Shown here one piece after another: positions 5,526 through 12,861 of a stretch of 18,115 bases of DNA. The DNA is from an uncultured Clostridia bacterium. Lineage in GTDB: Bacteria > Bacillota > Clostridia > Christensenellales > UBA1242. Numbering within the stretch: position 1 is the first letter of the stretch; every line of letters begins with the position of its first letter. The position numbers and the translations under genes were made by a program. The notes beneath the pieces were generated by a model. It made no database searches, was not told the DNA's origin, and saw nothing but the letters and a program-made list of their open reading frames with translations. The stretch is taken from assembly GCA_934778125.1 (NCBI GenBank), contig CAKVOF010000025.1, positions 1-18,115 of the forward strand, given 5' to 3'.

Positions 5526-7175
5526 CTATTCCAGTGAAATAATATAATAGTAAACTGGTTGTCCACCATATAATAAAGTGACATCACAGTTAGGATATTT
5601 TTCCTCTAAAGCGTTAGCTAAAGCGTTGGCATCGTTTTCATTCACATCTTTACCATAGAACAATGTCATATTAACAACATTAGGATCAATAACTTTATCA
5701 ATTAATTGTGTTGTTGTTTCGTTTACTAGATTACCCTTAGCTATGATTGATTTATCATCTAAACCTATAATATCGCCTTTGTTTAGATCAAAACCATCTA
5801 TATGGGTTGTTCTCACTGCATATGTAACACTTGCAGATTTTACTGAATCTTTAGCATTTAGCATTGCTTCTAAGTTTTCTTCCAGTGTACCATCTGGATT
5901 ATAGGCTAAACCCGAAGCTAAACCTTCTGGAACTGATGTTGTTGGAATTACATAAATATACTTATTTGTTAAAGCTTTAGCCTGTTCAGCAGCTAAAATG
6001 ATATTTTTATTGTTTGGAAGTACGAAAACTGCCTTTGCAGGAACTTTATCAACTGCTTTTGCAATGTCATCGGCAGATGGGTTCATTGTTTGACCACCTT
6101 CAATAACATTATCTACTAAAATATCCGTAAATACATTGGCAATTCCATCACCTGGTGCAACAGCAACCATTCCAAATTCTTTTAGGTTTTGTTCTTTTTG
6201 AGTCATAGAACGCTTTAGTTCCCTATTTTGCTCTAACATATTTTCGATTTTAATATTAATAATTTCCCCTAATTCTAATGCATAGCCTAAGGCAAGGTTT
6301 GGCTCGTTAGAGTGAACGTGAACTTTTACTAGTTGTAAGTCTCCAATACACACAACGCTATCACCAATACTCATCAAATTCTCACGCAACTTATCAATAT
6401 CGCTAATTGTTGTTTTCTTTTTCATATGAGTTACCATAAACTCAGTACAATAAGCAAATTCAATTTCAGCCAAATTTTCTAAGTTGATATAGAAGTCATT
6501 ACTTTTAGGCATATTAGAGGCCGAATTAATCATTTCTTCGATGTTAATATCAACGGCTTCATCACCAAGAAGCACACGATACATTCCTGTAAGAATAATT
6601 AATAAACCTCTACCTCCTGCATCAACGACTCCAGCTTTTTTAAGCACTGGTAACATCTCAGGTGTTTGTTGAAGTATATCTTCACCATCTTTTAATATTG
6701 CATCGAAAAAGTCCTCAAAATTTGTTTTCTTACAGTTCTTTTGGGCTGATTCAGAAATAATTCTGATAACAGTTAATATTGTTCCTTCTTTTGGCTTTGT
6801 TACTGCTTTATAAGCAACAGAAGCCCCTTCAGCTAATGCTTTAGCAAAAATTTTAGTTGTTAATTCACCCTCACATGTTGAAATAACATTAGAAATTCCT
6901 TTTAATATTTGAGACAAAATAACACCAGAATTTCCTCTAGCACCACGTAAAGCACCTTTTGCTAAGCTATCTGCAATTGCAGAAAAATTATTTTCTAAAC
7001 AATTATTTAACTCTCTAACTGCACTTGAGTAAGTTAAACTCATATTTGTTCCAGTATCACCATCTGGAACTGGAAACACGTTAAGTGAATCTACTAATTT
7101 TTTATTTTCTTCTAATACTTTTGAACTACCATTAATCATCTTACGAAACATAGTTCCGCTTATTGTTTTCTGCAT
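5526..7175 (-). CDS. fakA: Fatty acid kinase catalytic subunit FakA (DhaL-like)
   Basis: FakA phosphorylates fatty acids held by a FakB (DegV-type) partner, feeding exogenous fatty acids into phospholipid synthesis. The 549 residues match the family length. The N-terminal DhaL-like kinase domain has the nucleotide/metal loop NVFPVPDGDTGTNMS (32-46; Asp38 and Asp40 bind metal), GARGNSGVILSQ (78-89) and VVDAGGRGLL (about 183-192). It is followed by the central and C-terminal FakA domains, including a HVHSNEP segment in the middle. The Shine-Dalgarno AAGGGG lies 9-10 bases before the ATG. The gene follows the asp23 homologue by 34 bases, as yloU-yloV do in B. subtilis, so the pair is an operon. 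No fakB/degV gene is in this window. Downstream I see only a weak AT-only hairpin before the tRNA promoter. Confidence 0.96.
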   Translation of the reverse strand: MQKTISGTMFRKMINGSSKVLEENKKLVDSLNVFPVPDGDTGTNMSLTYSSAVRELNNCLENNFSAIADSLAKGALRGARGNSGVILSQILKGISNVISTCEGELTTKIFAKALAEGASVAYKAVTKPKEGTILTVIRIISESAQKNCKKTNFEDFFDAILKDGEDILQQTPEMLPVLKKAGVVDAGGRGLLIILTGMYRVLLGDEAVDINIEEMINSASNMPKSNDFYINLENLAEIEFAYCTEFMVTHMKKKTTISDIDKLRENLMSIGDSVVCIGDLQLVKVHVHSNEPNLALGYALELGEIINIKIENMLEQNRELKRSMTQKEQNLKEFGMVAVAPGDGIANVFTDILVDNVIEGGQTMNPSADDIAKAVDKVPAKAVFVLPNNKNIILAAEQAKALTNKYIYVIPTTSVPEGLASGLAYNPDGTLEENLEAMLNAKDSVKSASVTYAVRTTHIDGFDLNKGDIIGLDDKSIIAKGNLVNETTTQLIDKVIDPNVVNMTLFYGKDVNENDANALANALEEKYPNCDVTLLYGGQPVYYYIISLE

Positions 7176-7209
7176 GTAAACCTTCCCCTTTCAACAAAAA
7201 AAACAGTGC

Positions 7210-7557
7210 CTAAACTCTTATACCAACCACATTAATATTAACTGAATTAACAATCATACCAGTAAATTCTTCAATTCCGTATTTGATTGCAGACTTCAAA
7301 TTATTCGTTACGGTTGCAATTGAAACACCATATTTTAATACTACATTCAAATCTATAAAAATTCTGTTACCAACGGTAACAACTTTAATACCTTTATTTT
7401 TCTTTTTATTAACAGCGCTTGAAACACTATCAAAAAAGTTTTGATTGACTAAATCAACCACTCCATAACAATCTCTTGCAATATGACCAGTAACGCTTGC
7501 AATTGCATCATTGCTTATTGAAATTTTTCCATATGCATTTACTGTGTTAACAGGCAT
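7210..7557 (-). CDS. Asp23/Gls24 family envelope stress protein (YloU-like)
   Basis: A 115-residue protein of the Asp23 (alkaline shock) family. It shows the usual order: a short beta start GKISIS, the conserved AIASVTGHIA helix leading to GVVDLV, a lysine-rich turn (KKKNKG), the V-x-V-G-N-R-I-F-I-DL-x-V strand pair and VATVTNNLKSAI-type helix (here SIATVTNNLKSAI), ending in VNINVVGIRV. The ATG at 7557 is chosen because AAGGAG lies at 7564-7569, six bases upstream; the in-frame ATG at 7593 would place the Shine-Dalgarno inside the gene. Asp23-family proteins associate with the membrane in Firmicutes; their precise job is not settled. The gene heads the asp23-fakA operon, and a promoter about 150 bases upstream gives it a long leader. 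Confidence 0.93.
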   Translation of the reverse strand: MPVNTVNAYGKISISNDAIASVTGHIARDCYGVVDLVNQNFFDSVSSAVNKKKNKGIKVVTVGNRIFIDLNVVLKYGVSIATVTNNLKSAIKYGIEEFTGMIVNSVNINVVGIRV

Positions 7558-7707
7558 ACAACTCTCCTTGAAACTATTATGATATAATGCCATTATAAAT
7601 TATGTGTAAATATACAACATATTATAAACAACAAATAAATATACAATATTAATTATTGTCTTGAAAACCACCATCAACAAAACACTTGCCAACGGTAAAT
7701 CTTTAAT

Positions 7708-7736
7708 ATTATAGAATAATTAACCTAATTTTGCAA
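7708..7736 (-). promoter_or_regulatory. Sigma-A promoter of the asp23-fakA operon
   Basis: TTGCAA (7731-7736), 17-base spacer, TATAAT (7708-7713) on the minus strand. The expected start near 7701 gives a leader of about 145 bases before asp23. Other TATAAT-like sequences nearer the gene lack a matching -35 at the right distance. Confidence 0.7.
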
Positions 7737-7806
7737 CACATTTAATATAAATTTATACCTATTAATCCAAAAAAGTTTATTTGTTTGTTAAATTTGTAAA
7801 AAGTTC

Positions 7807-7835
7807 TTGCATTTAGTAATTTCTTTTGTTATAAT
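7807..7835 (+). promoter_or_regulatory. Sigma-A promoter of rpmB
   Basis: TTGCAT (7807-7812), 17-base spacer, perfect TATAAT (7830-7835). Expected start near 7842, leader of about 38 bases. Confidence 0.85.
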
Positions 7836-7879
7836 CATATGCGTTTAAAATAATAAAAAATCCTATGGGGGTGGTTGTT

Positions 7880-8071
7880 ATGGCAAAAGAATGTTGTGTT
7901 TGTGGTAAAAGTAGAGTGGCAGGAAATCAAGTTAGCCACTCACATATTGCAACTAAAAGAACTTGGGGTGCAAACCTTCAAAAGAAACCAGTTGAGATTA
8001 ATGGCAAACAAACTAAAAAGTATATTTGCACAAGATGTTTAAAAACATTAAAAAAGTCTGAACAAGAATAA
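7880..8071 (+). CDS. rpmB: 50S ribosomal protein L28, zinc-ribbon form
   Basis: L28 is a protein of the large ribosomal subunit. The 63 residues carry the family core RVAGNQVSHSHIATKRTW (12-29), then GANLQKK. It keeps the two cysteine pairs of the zinc-binding (C+) form: CxxC at 5-8 (CCVC, with an extra Cys6) and CTRC at 50-53. B. subtilis L28 lacks these. The ATG at 7880 is preceded by the G-rich ribosome binding site GGGGGTGG; an earlier in-frame ATG at 7865 lies upstream of that site and would add five residues unlike other L28 proteins. It is a single gene on the plus strand with its own promoter and terminator, divergent from asp23, as in B. subtilis. Confidence 0.98.
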   Translation: MAKECCVCGKSRVAGNQVSHSHIATKRTWGANLQKKPVEINGKQTKKYICTRCLKTLKKSEQE

Positions 8072-8072
8072 T

Positions 8073-8107
8073 AAAAAAATTCACATAAAAATTATGTGAA
8101 TTTTTTT
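8073..8107. terminator. Bidirectional terminator shared by rpmB and the spoVM-like gene
   Basis: Ten-base perfect arms ATTCACATAA (8079-8088) and TTATGTGAAT (8092-8101) around AAA, flanked by seven A on the left and seven T on the right, so it can end transcripts from both sides. The convergent spoVM-like gene's stop codon (8106-8108) overlaps the right-hand T run. Confidence 0.92.
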
Positions 8108-8186
8108 ATTTATTTAATTGCTTATAAAAAATTAACTTGAATAGTGGTTTCAAAAAACTTGGGCATTTAAAACATAATATTTTCAT
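8106..8186 (-). CDS. spoVM: SpoVM-like 26-residue amphipathic sporulation peptide
   Basis: SpoVM is a 26-residue amphipathic peptide that recognises the curved forespore membrane and anchors the SpoIVA coat basement layer. This frame also encodes exactly 26 residues. It begins MKILCFKCPSFL, against MKFYTIKLPKFL in B. subtilis: Met1, Lys2, Lys7, Pro9, Phe11 and Leu12 coincide, including the key Pro9. The rest (KPLFKLIF, then YKQLNK) alternates hydrophobic residues with Lys13, Lys17 and Lys22, as in an amphipathic helix. The two glycines at 13-14 of B. subtilis are replaced by Lys-Pro. A strong Shine-Dalgarno AAGGGGAG (8192-8199) lies five bases before the ATG. It sits between rpe and rpmB, the spoVM neighbourhood of Bacilli. 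Length, slot, Shine-Dalgarno and N-terminus agree, so the call is good although a peptide this short carries little sequence information. Confidence 0.8.
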   Translation of the reverse strand: MKILCFKCPSFLKPLFKLIFYKQLNK

Positions 8187-8191
8187 AGCAT

Positions 8192-8199
8192 CTCCCCTT
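8192..8199 (-). promoter_or_regulatory. Strong ribosome binding site of the spoVM-like gene
   Basis: AAGGGGAG on the minus strand, five bases before ATG. It is among the strongest Shine-Dalgarno sequences in the window and is the main evidence that this 26-codon frame is translated. Confidence 0.85.
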
Positions 8200-8208
8200 A
8201 TGTAATAT

Positions 8209-8238
8209 ATCGTATAGTTACGTATTTTATTACTATAA
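8209..8238 (-). promoter_or_regulatory. Possible sigma-E-type promoter of the spoVM-like gene
   Basis: TATACGAT (8209-8216) matches six of eight positions of the sigma-E -10 consensus CATACAnT, and TTATAGT (8232-8238), 15 bases upstream, contains the ATA core of the -35. spoVM in B. subtilis is transcribed by sigma-E. The match is weak in such AT-rich DNA and read-through from rpe is an alternative. Confidence 0.3.
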
Positions 8239-8274
8239 AATATTATGCTAATTTTACCAAAATAGTTTACTTAG

Positions 8275-8931
8275 TTAGATTCTTTGAACATACTCAACAA
8301 AATTTTTCCTATCTTCGCTATTATAAAGTGCACTACCAATCACAACCATACTAGCACCAGCATTCACCACATCTCTTATATTATCTTTATTTATTCCGCC
8401 ATCAACTTCAATTTTGACCCTCAATTGGTTTTGTACTATAAACGAGTATATTTCTTTTATTTTACCTATAGAACCCTCAATAAATTCTTGACCACTCTTT
8501 CCAGGTTCAACACTCATAATTAAAACTAAATCAATATATGGCAATAATGGTTTGATTGCGCTAATATTTGTATTTGGTTTTATGCTAATACCAGCTAAAA
8601 CTCCTTTTTTGTGTATTTTATCAACAGCTCTTAATATATCTGAACTGTTTTTAAAAGCTTCATAGTGCATTGTTATGAAATTTGCGGGCAATTCTAAAAA
8701 CTTATCTAAAACCATTAACGGCTCAGAAACCATAAGATGAATGTCTAAACCAATTTGTGTTTCTTCTGTAATCTCTCTTATTTTTTCAACAGAAAGACAT
8801 TTATTCTCAACAAAAACACCATCCATAACATCGCAATGCATAAATCTTATATCATATGCTTGCATTTCTTTTGCATAGTCCACTAATTTTTCTTCATCGC
8901 AAGGATTGGTACTAGGGCAAATTCTAATCAT
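8275..8931 (-). CDS. rpe: Ribulose-phosphate 3-epimerase family protein
   Basis: Rpe interconverts ribulose 5-phosphate and xylulose 5-phosphate in a TIM barrel with a divalent metal. The 218 residues retain the family ligands and catalytic residues: HCDVMDG (32-38), DIHLMV (63-68), MHYEA (88-92), the phosphate loop region MSVEPGKSGQEF (139-150) and EVDGGIN (175-181). Departures are PSTNPCDE (6-13) where PSILSAD is usual, and GKSGQ instead of GFGGQ, so a related sugar phosphate cannot be ruled out. It is the last gene of the def-to-rpe operon. Its ATG (8931) overlaps the rsgA stop by eight bases and GGGAG inside rsgA serves as Shine-Dalgarno. Position next to rsgA matches B. subtilis. No terminator is evident downstream, so transcripts may continue into the spoVM-like gene. 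Confidence 0.93.
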   Translation of the reverse strand: MIRICPSTNPCDEEKLVDYAKEMQAYDIRFMHCDVMDGVFVENKCLSVEKIREITEETQIGLDIHLMVSEPLMVLDKFLELPANFITMHYEAFKNSSDILRAVDKIHKKGVLAGISIKPNTNISAIKPLLPYIDLVLIMSVEPGKSGQEFIEGSIGKIKEIYSFIVQNQLRVKIEVDGGINKDNIRDVVNAGASMVVIGSALYNSEDRKNFVEYVQRI

Positions 8932-9805
8932 ATCTTTTCTCCCAATTTTGTTTTACTTTATTGTATAAGTTGCAGTATCTTTCAAATCTTTCACTGCTAT
9001 ATTCGCCTATCTCAACAGCTCTGACAACTCCGCAATATTTAGCACTAGTGTTTACATGGCAACAATCAAGAAACTCACAGTTATTAGCAAATTTCTGCAT
9101 ATCTAGATAGTAATTTTTTAAATCTTTTGGGTTCATTTCCAAATCAAGCATACTAAATCCTGGTGTATCAGTTAATTTAATATTGTCACTGATATATATT
9201 TCGCTGTGCCTTGTTGTATGTTTTCCTCTCTCAATTTTCAAACTTAAAATATTAGTTTCAAGGTGTAACCTTGGAATAATCGCATTTATCAATGTACTTT
9301 TTCCCACAGCACTTTGGCCTGCAAAAGCAGACAATTTATAAACTAAATAATCTTTCAAGTTAGACAATTCACCTTTTTTTGCATTGGTTAAAAGAATTTC
9401 TTTAACAATTCCTTTATACTGAAATTTAATATTTTCTATTTCTTCATCCGAAAACAAGTCTTTTTTATTAATCACTAAAAATGGTATAATTTTATTTTTC
9501 TCACAATAAACTATAAGTTTATCCACCAGCAAAAAGTCTGGCTCAGGTTTTTTCGCTATAACTATAAACAATTGATCAAGATTTGCCAATGTTGGCCTAA
9601 TTAGCGCATTCTTTCGCTTTAAAATATTAGTTATAATATATTTATCACTTGATTCATCTTTTTCTAGTTTAGCAATGTCTCCAACCAAAACTCTCCCATT
9701 CTTTTTTAAGCTACCTCTTATGTCACATAAAACAATTTTCTCGTTTAATAAAACTTGAATATTTCCATTAAGAATTTTTAATACTTGACCTATGCTTTCA
9801 TTCAT
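8924..9805 (-). CDS. rsgA: Ribosome small subunit-dependent GTPase RsgA
   Basis: RsgA acts late in 30S subunit maturation. The 293 residues have an N-terminal OB fold, then a circularly permuted GTPase domain in which G4 comes first: NKKD (113-116), then the P-loop GQSAVGKST (163-171), the switch TTRH (197-200) and DTPG (213-216). A zinc-binding module follows with Cys243, Cys248, His250 and Cys258, then a C-terminal helix. The length is normal. Its ATG (9805) is one base after the stop of the MBL gene and has only a weak AAAG upstream, so translation probably depends on coupling with the MBL gene. Its 3' end overlaps rpe. In B. subtilis the upstream neighbour is the kinase gene prkC; here it is an MBL-fold hydrolase. 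Confidence 0.97.
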   Translation of the reverse strand: MNESIGQVLKILNGNIQVLLNEKIVLCDIRGSLKKNGRVLVGDIAKLEKDESSDKYIITNILKRKNALIRPTLANLDQLFIVIAKKPEPDFLLVDKLIVYCEKNKIIPFLVINKKDLFSDEEIENIKFQYKGIVKEILLTNAKKGELSNLKDYLVYKLSAFAGQSAVGKSTLINAIIPRLHLETNILSLKIERGKHTTRHSEIYISDNIKLTDTPGFSMLDLEMNPKDLKNYYLDMQKFANNCEFLDCCHVNTSAKYCGVVRAVEIGEYSSERFERYCNLYNKVKQNWEKRYD

Positions 9806-9806
9806 A

Positions 9807-10514
9807 TTATTTCTTTACAACTTTCTCACTTTTTTTTAAATATAATTCAACTGGCTTAAAACCTAATTGAATAACTTTCTGTTCAGCTTCGTTATCTAGA
9901 TGCATACAATAAACACGTTCACGGAATTCCTTAGGTATTGCCCTGTTTAACTCATCAACACTTGTGTGTAATGTTGTTTTGAATAAGCTCACTTCGTGGT
10001 AAAAATAATCAATTTCGCCAATCTGAAGCATATTTAATGCTTGAGTATTAATTACGCTTGTATCACCTGAATAAAATACTGTTTTGTCCTGGATTTTTAT
10101 AATATAACCATAACTCCCATCAACATGTTCTTGTTTAACTTCAAAACAAGGAATTTCTTTTAATATATCTTTACAATTATAAATTGAAATTTGGTTCTTT
10201 TTTATGCACATTAGTTCTAATAATTGAGTTAAACGCTCAATGTCAGGATAAATTATTTTTAATTTTAATTTTTTGCTATAAACAAAATTTATATAAGCAA
10301 TAAGAGTACCTAAACTTCCAATATGATCCGAGTGCAAATGTGTGATAAACACATATACCAATTTAACATTTTCCAATAGTTTAAATTGAACTATTTTCTT
10401 GAAGACATCTTCACCGCAATCAAATAGTATTAGTTTTTTATCATCTTTATAAAATGCACTAGTATTTCCAAAATCAACATCAAAAGCATTCCCTTTACCT
10501 AAAAATTTAAGCAT
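9807..10514 (-). CDS. MBL-fold metallohydrolase, RNase Z-like
   Basis: A 235-residue cytoplasmic metallo-beta-lactamase-fold protein. It has FGNTSAF (15-21), LILFDCGE (28-35), the metal motif THLHSDHIGSL (58-68; His59, His61, Asp63, His64), His130, the YSGDT metal aspartate (Asp151) and the last histidine in CMHLD (His205). The motif order is that of the RNase Z/ElaC and YhfI-like branch. The length is shorter than RNase Z (about 300) and I see no clear exosite insertion, so tRNA 3' processing is possible but not shown. AGGAGAG lies just before the ATG. It is placed between rlmN (eight-base gap) and rsgA (one-base gap), the slot taken by prpC and prkC in B. subtilis, so it is cotranscribed and coupled with ribosome-maturation genes. 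Confidence 0.9.
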   Translation of the reverse strand: MLKFLGKGNAFDVDFGNTSAFYKDDKKLILFDCGEDVFKKIVQFKLLENVKLVYVFITHLHSDHIGSLGTLIAYINFVYSKKLKLKIIYPDIERLTQLLELMCIKKNQISIYNCKDILKEIPCFEVKQEHVDGSYGYIIKIQDKTVFYSGDTSVINTQALNMLQIGEIDYFYHEVSLFKTTLHTSVDELNRAIPKEFRERVYCMHLDNEAEQKVIQLGFKPVELYLKKSEKVVKK

Positions 10515-10522
10515 AATCTCTC

Positions 10523-11569
10523 CTATTTATTATTTTTCTTTAATTCACTATTTCTTAATTGACCACACGCCCCTTCCACATCATCTCCAAGAGTTCTTCT
10601 CAATGTTGCACTAATTTGCAATTTATTTAAAGTTTCTAAAAATTTATTGCAACTCTCGATAGATGGTGTTTTTAACATCCTGCCATCTACTTCATTAAGT
10701 TTTATTAAATTCACATGACAAGGTAAATCTTTAAGCAACGTTGCCAATTCTTTTGCATTAGATATGCTATTATTAACTTTATCAACAAGAATATATTCAA
10801 TTAATATTCTCCTATTTGTAATAGTATTATAATATTTTGCAGCTTCCAAAACACTTTCAATACTATATCTTCTTGCTATAGGCATAATTTCTCTTCTAAT
10901 TTCGTTGTTTGGAGCGTGTAATGAAATAGACAATGTTATATGAAATCCACTATCTGCTAACGCTTCTATTTTGCTTGGTATTCCACTTGTTGATAAAGAT
11001 ATATTTCTAACGCTAAAATTAAACCCATCTTTATTTGTTGCGAGGTTTAAAAATTTCAATGTATTAGTGTAGTTATCTAAGGGTTCACCACTTCCCATCA
11101 AAACAATATTAGTTATTTTTCTATCTTTAACGGTTCCACCAAGATATTTATTAACTGCCACCACTTGCCCAATAATTTCACCAGCGCTTAAATTTCTAAT
11201 AAATCCGTTTAAACCGCTAGCACAGAAAGCACAATTCATTTTACAACCAACTTGAGTTGAAACACATATTGTGTTCCCAAATTTATACTCCATTAAAACG
11301 CCTTCTATAATATTTCCATCCGGCAATAAGTAAAGAAACTTTGTTGTTCCAGATTTTGATTTCAGAACTTTATAGATTTTGATTGGTTGAAGAATCATAT
11401 TACCTTCTTGTAGCTTTTCAATAAAATCTTTAGGAAGGTTAATTTTATCTTCATAATCTTTTCCATTATATAGCGCATTATATAATTGTTCTGCCCTAAA
11501 TTTTGGTTGGTCATAACCCAAGACTATTTCTGTTAATTCTTCTTTTGTGTAATCTAATAATATTGTCAT
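10523..11569 (-). CDS. rlmN: 23S rRNA (A2503-C2)/tRNA (A37-C2) methyltransferase RlmN
   Basis: RlmN is a radical-SAM enzyme that methylates C2 of A2503 in 23S rRNA and A37 in some tRNAs. The 348 residues contain the cluster motif CKMNCAFC (Cys109, Cys113, Cys116), the upstream conserved Cys102, the SAM-binding MGSGEPLDN (158-166), and Cys335 in EGACGQL, the position of the methyl-carrying cysteine of E. coli RlmN (Cys355). All residues needed for the ping-pong mechanism are therefore present. The ATG overlaps the rsmB stop as ATGA, and a GGAGG in the rsmB 3' end lies 12 bases upstream. It keeps the rsmB-rlmN order common in Firmicutes. In related Cfr proteins a different adenine carbon is methylated; the context and full match to RlmN motifs favour RlmN. 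Confidence 0.97.
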   Translation of the reverse strand: MTILLDYTKEELTEIVLGYDQPKFRAEQLYNALYNGKDYEDKINLPKDFIEKLQEGNMILQPIKIYKVLKSKSGTTKFLYLLPDGNIIEGVLMEYKFGNTICVSTQVGCKMNCAFCASGLNGFIRNLSAGEIIGQVVAVNKYLGGTVKDRKITNIVLMGSGEPLDNYTNTLKFLNLATNKDGFNFSVRNISLSTSGIPSKIEALADSGFHITLSISLHAPNNEIRREIMPIARRYSIESVLEAAKYYNTITNRRILIEYILVDKVNNSISNAKELATLLKDLPCHVNLIKLNEVDGRMLKTPSIESCNKFLETLNKLQISATLRRTLGDDVEGACGQLRNSELKKNNK

Positions 11570-12861
11570 CTACGTTTAATTCCTCCTATAAAAAAGCCTT
11601 CACATTTACTTATGTGTGGAATAAAGGTACAAAATTTACCATTCTTTAAGACATCTATCCCACAAGTGTTTATATCTACTGCTTCAAAATTTATATGATT
11701 ATCAAGAAAATTTTTCAAAATGTTCTGATTTTCTTCTTTCATGATAGTGCAAGTGCTATATATCAAAACACCACCTTTCTTTAGATATAAACTTGCTATA
11801 TTCAAAATATCTTCTTGAATTTTAGACAGATCTTTTATGTTGTTGTTTGTTTTTCGCAATAAAACATCTGGCTTTTTATTCACAACACCAAGATTACTGC
11901 AAGGAACATCGCAAAGAACGTAATCAAATTTGCCTATCCATTTTTCGTTAATTTCGCACGCATCATTAACTTTATAACCTATGTTTTTAATTCCATATTT
12001 ATCAGCATATTCTTTCACAAGCTTTAATCTGTTTTCGTATATATCACAACTAATAATTCTCCCTTCTGGATTGTTACTTGCAATTAAAACACTTTTTCCG
12101 CCAGGAGCTGAACATAAATCCAAAACATCAACCTTAGCATTTTTGGGAAAATTGTTACAAACAACAATGCTAGGAATTCCTTGCACAGCATAATACGTTG
12201 AAAATTCTTTACTTTTATTTAGCTCTGAATAATCAACAAATAAGCAATTATTTAACGGACTTTCTTCATAATTAATTGATTTACTCTTTAATAAAGATTT
12301 AAACTCATCAATTGTTGTTTTCCTATCATTAATTCTTATATGTGTTAATGTGGTTAAACTATAAGAAAGCATCTTTTCAACAAACTCTTCACCATATTCT
12401 TCTATTAATTTTTTTACAATCCATTCAGGATAGCTATACTTAACCGACAAATATTTAACTTTGTTTTCTTTAGGAAGTTCAATTTTAGATGTTGATATTT
12501 TTTTAAGAGTTGCGTTAATAAATCCACAAACAAACTTGCTATTGTATTTTTTACATATCTCAACTATTTCATTAACGCAAGTATAAGTTGGGATACTATT
12601 GATATTTTGCAAAATATAAATACCCATTTTTAACAAAAGTTCTGATATTTCATCAGGCTTTTTTTTGCAGAATAATGAAAGAACATAAGATAGGTAAATA
12701 TCTTTTTCTAGCACTCCATAAACAATTTTAGTTATAAGTTGCGTATTAACTTTCTCCATAGCTGAGTTTTGAAGAAGCTTATTTAATTCAATACTTGAAT
12801 AGGCATCGTCAATATAAACTGCCTTCAAAACATTAAAAGAATATAATAATTCCTTATTCAT
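11566..12861 (-). CDS. rsmB: 16S rRNA (C967-C5)-methyltransferase RsmB
   Basis: RsmB makes m5C967 in 16S rRNA. The 431 residues comprise a NusB-like helical RNA-binding domain (about 1-130), a linker and the SAM methyltransferase domain with DLCSAPGGKS (248-257), the motif IV DVPCSNLG (318-325; Cys321) and the motif VI STCT (369-372; Cys371, the expected nucleophile). Both cysteines of the m5C mechanism are present. Its start overlaps the fmt stop by eight bases and its stop overlaps the rlmN start (ATGA), so expression is tightly coupled. The order fmt-rsmB-rlmN is the usual one. The length is near the 440 residues of the family. Nothing unusual is seen. Confidence 0.97.
   Translation of the reverse strand: MNKELLYSFNVLKAVYIDDAYSSIELNKLLQNSAMEKVNTQLITKIVYGVLEKDIYLSYVLSLFCKKKPDEISELLLKMGIYILQNINSIPTYTCVNEIVEICKKYNSKFVCGFINATLKKISTSKIELPKENKVKYLSVKYSYPEWIVKKLIEEYGEEFVEKMLSYSLTTLTHIRINDRKTTIDEFKSLLKSKSINYEESPLNNCLFVDYSELNKSKEFSTYYAVQGIPSIVVCNNFPKNAKVDVLDLCSAPGGKSVLIASNNPEGRIISCDIYENRLKLVKEYADKYGIKNIGYKVNDACEINEKWIGKFDYVLCDVPCSNLGVVNKKPDVLLRKTNNNIKDLSKIQEDILNIASLYLKKGGVLIYSTCTIMKEENQNILKNFLDNHINFEAVDINTCGIDVLKNGKFCTFIPHISKCEGFFIGGIKRR

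Larger units (their letters stand above)
7558..7879. other. Divergent promoter region between asp23 and rpmB
   Basis: This 322-base region carries the minus-strand promoter for asp23 (7708-7736) and the plus-strand promoter for rpmB (7807-7835), with about 70 bases between their -35 elements. The remaining part (7558-7700) is the asp23 leader; it contains the short symmetry ACAATA/TATTGT (about 7643-7659) but no riboswitch fold I recognise. No small reading frame with a ribosome binding site was seen. Confidence 0.7.

Noticed and set aside
7558..7593. Upstream in-frame ATG of the Asp23 protein
   Set aside because: The AAGGAG site at 7564-7569 fits the ATG at 7557; the extra 12 residues do not resemble the family.
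7592..7606. TATAAT-like sequences nearer asp23 as its promoter
   Set aside because: No -35 at 16-18 bases; the nearest TTGTAT is only 14 bases away.
8108..8274. A thiN (thiamine pyrophosphokinase) gene between rpe and rpmB
   Set aside because: The gap is too small and holds only the 26-codon spoVM-like frame and its leader.
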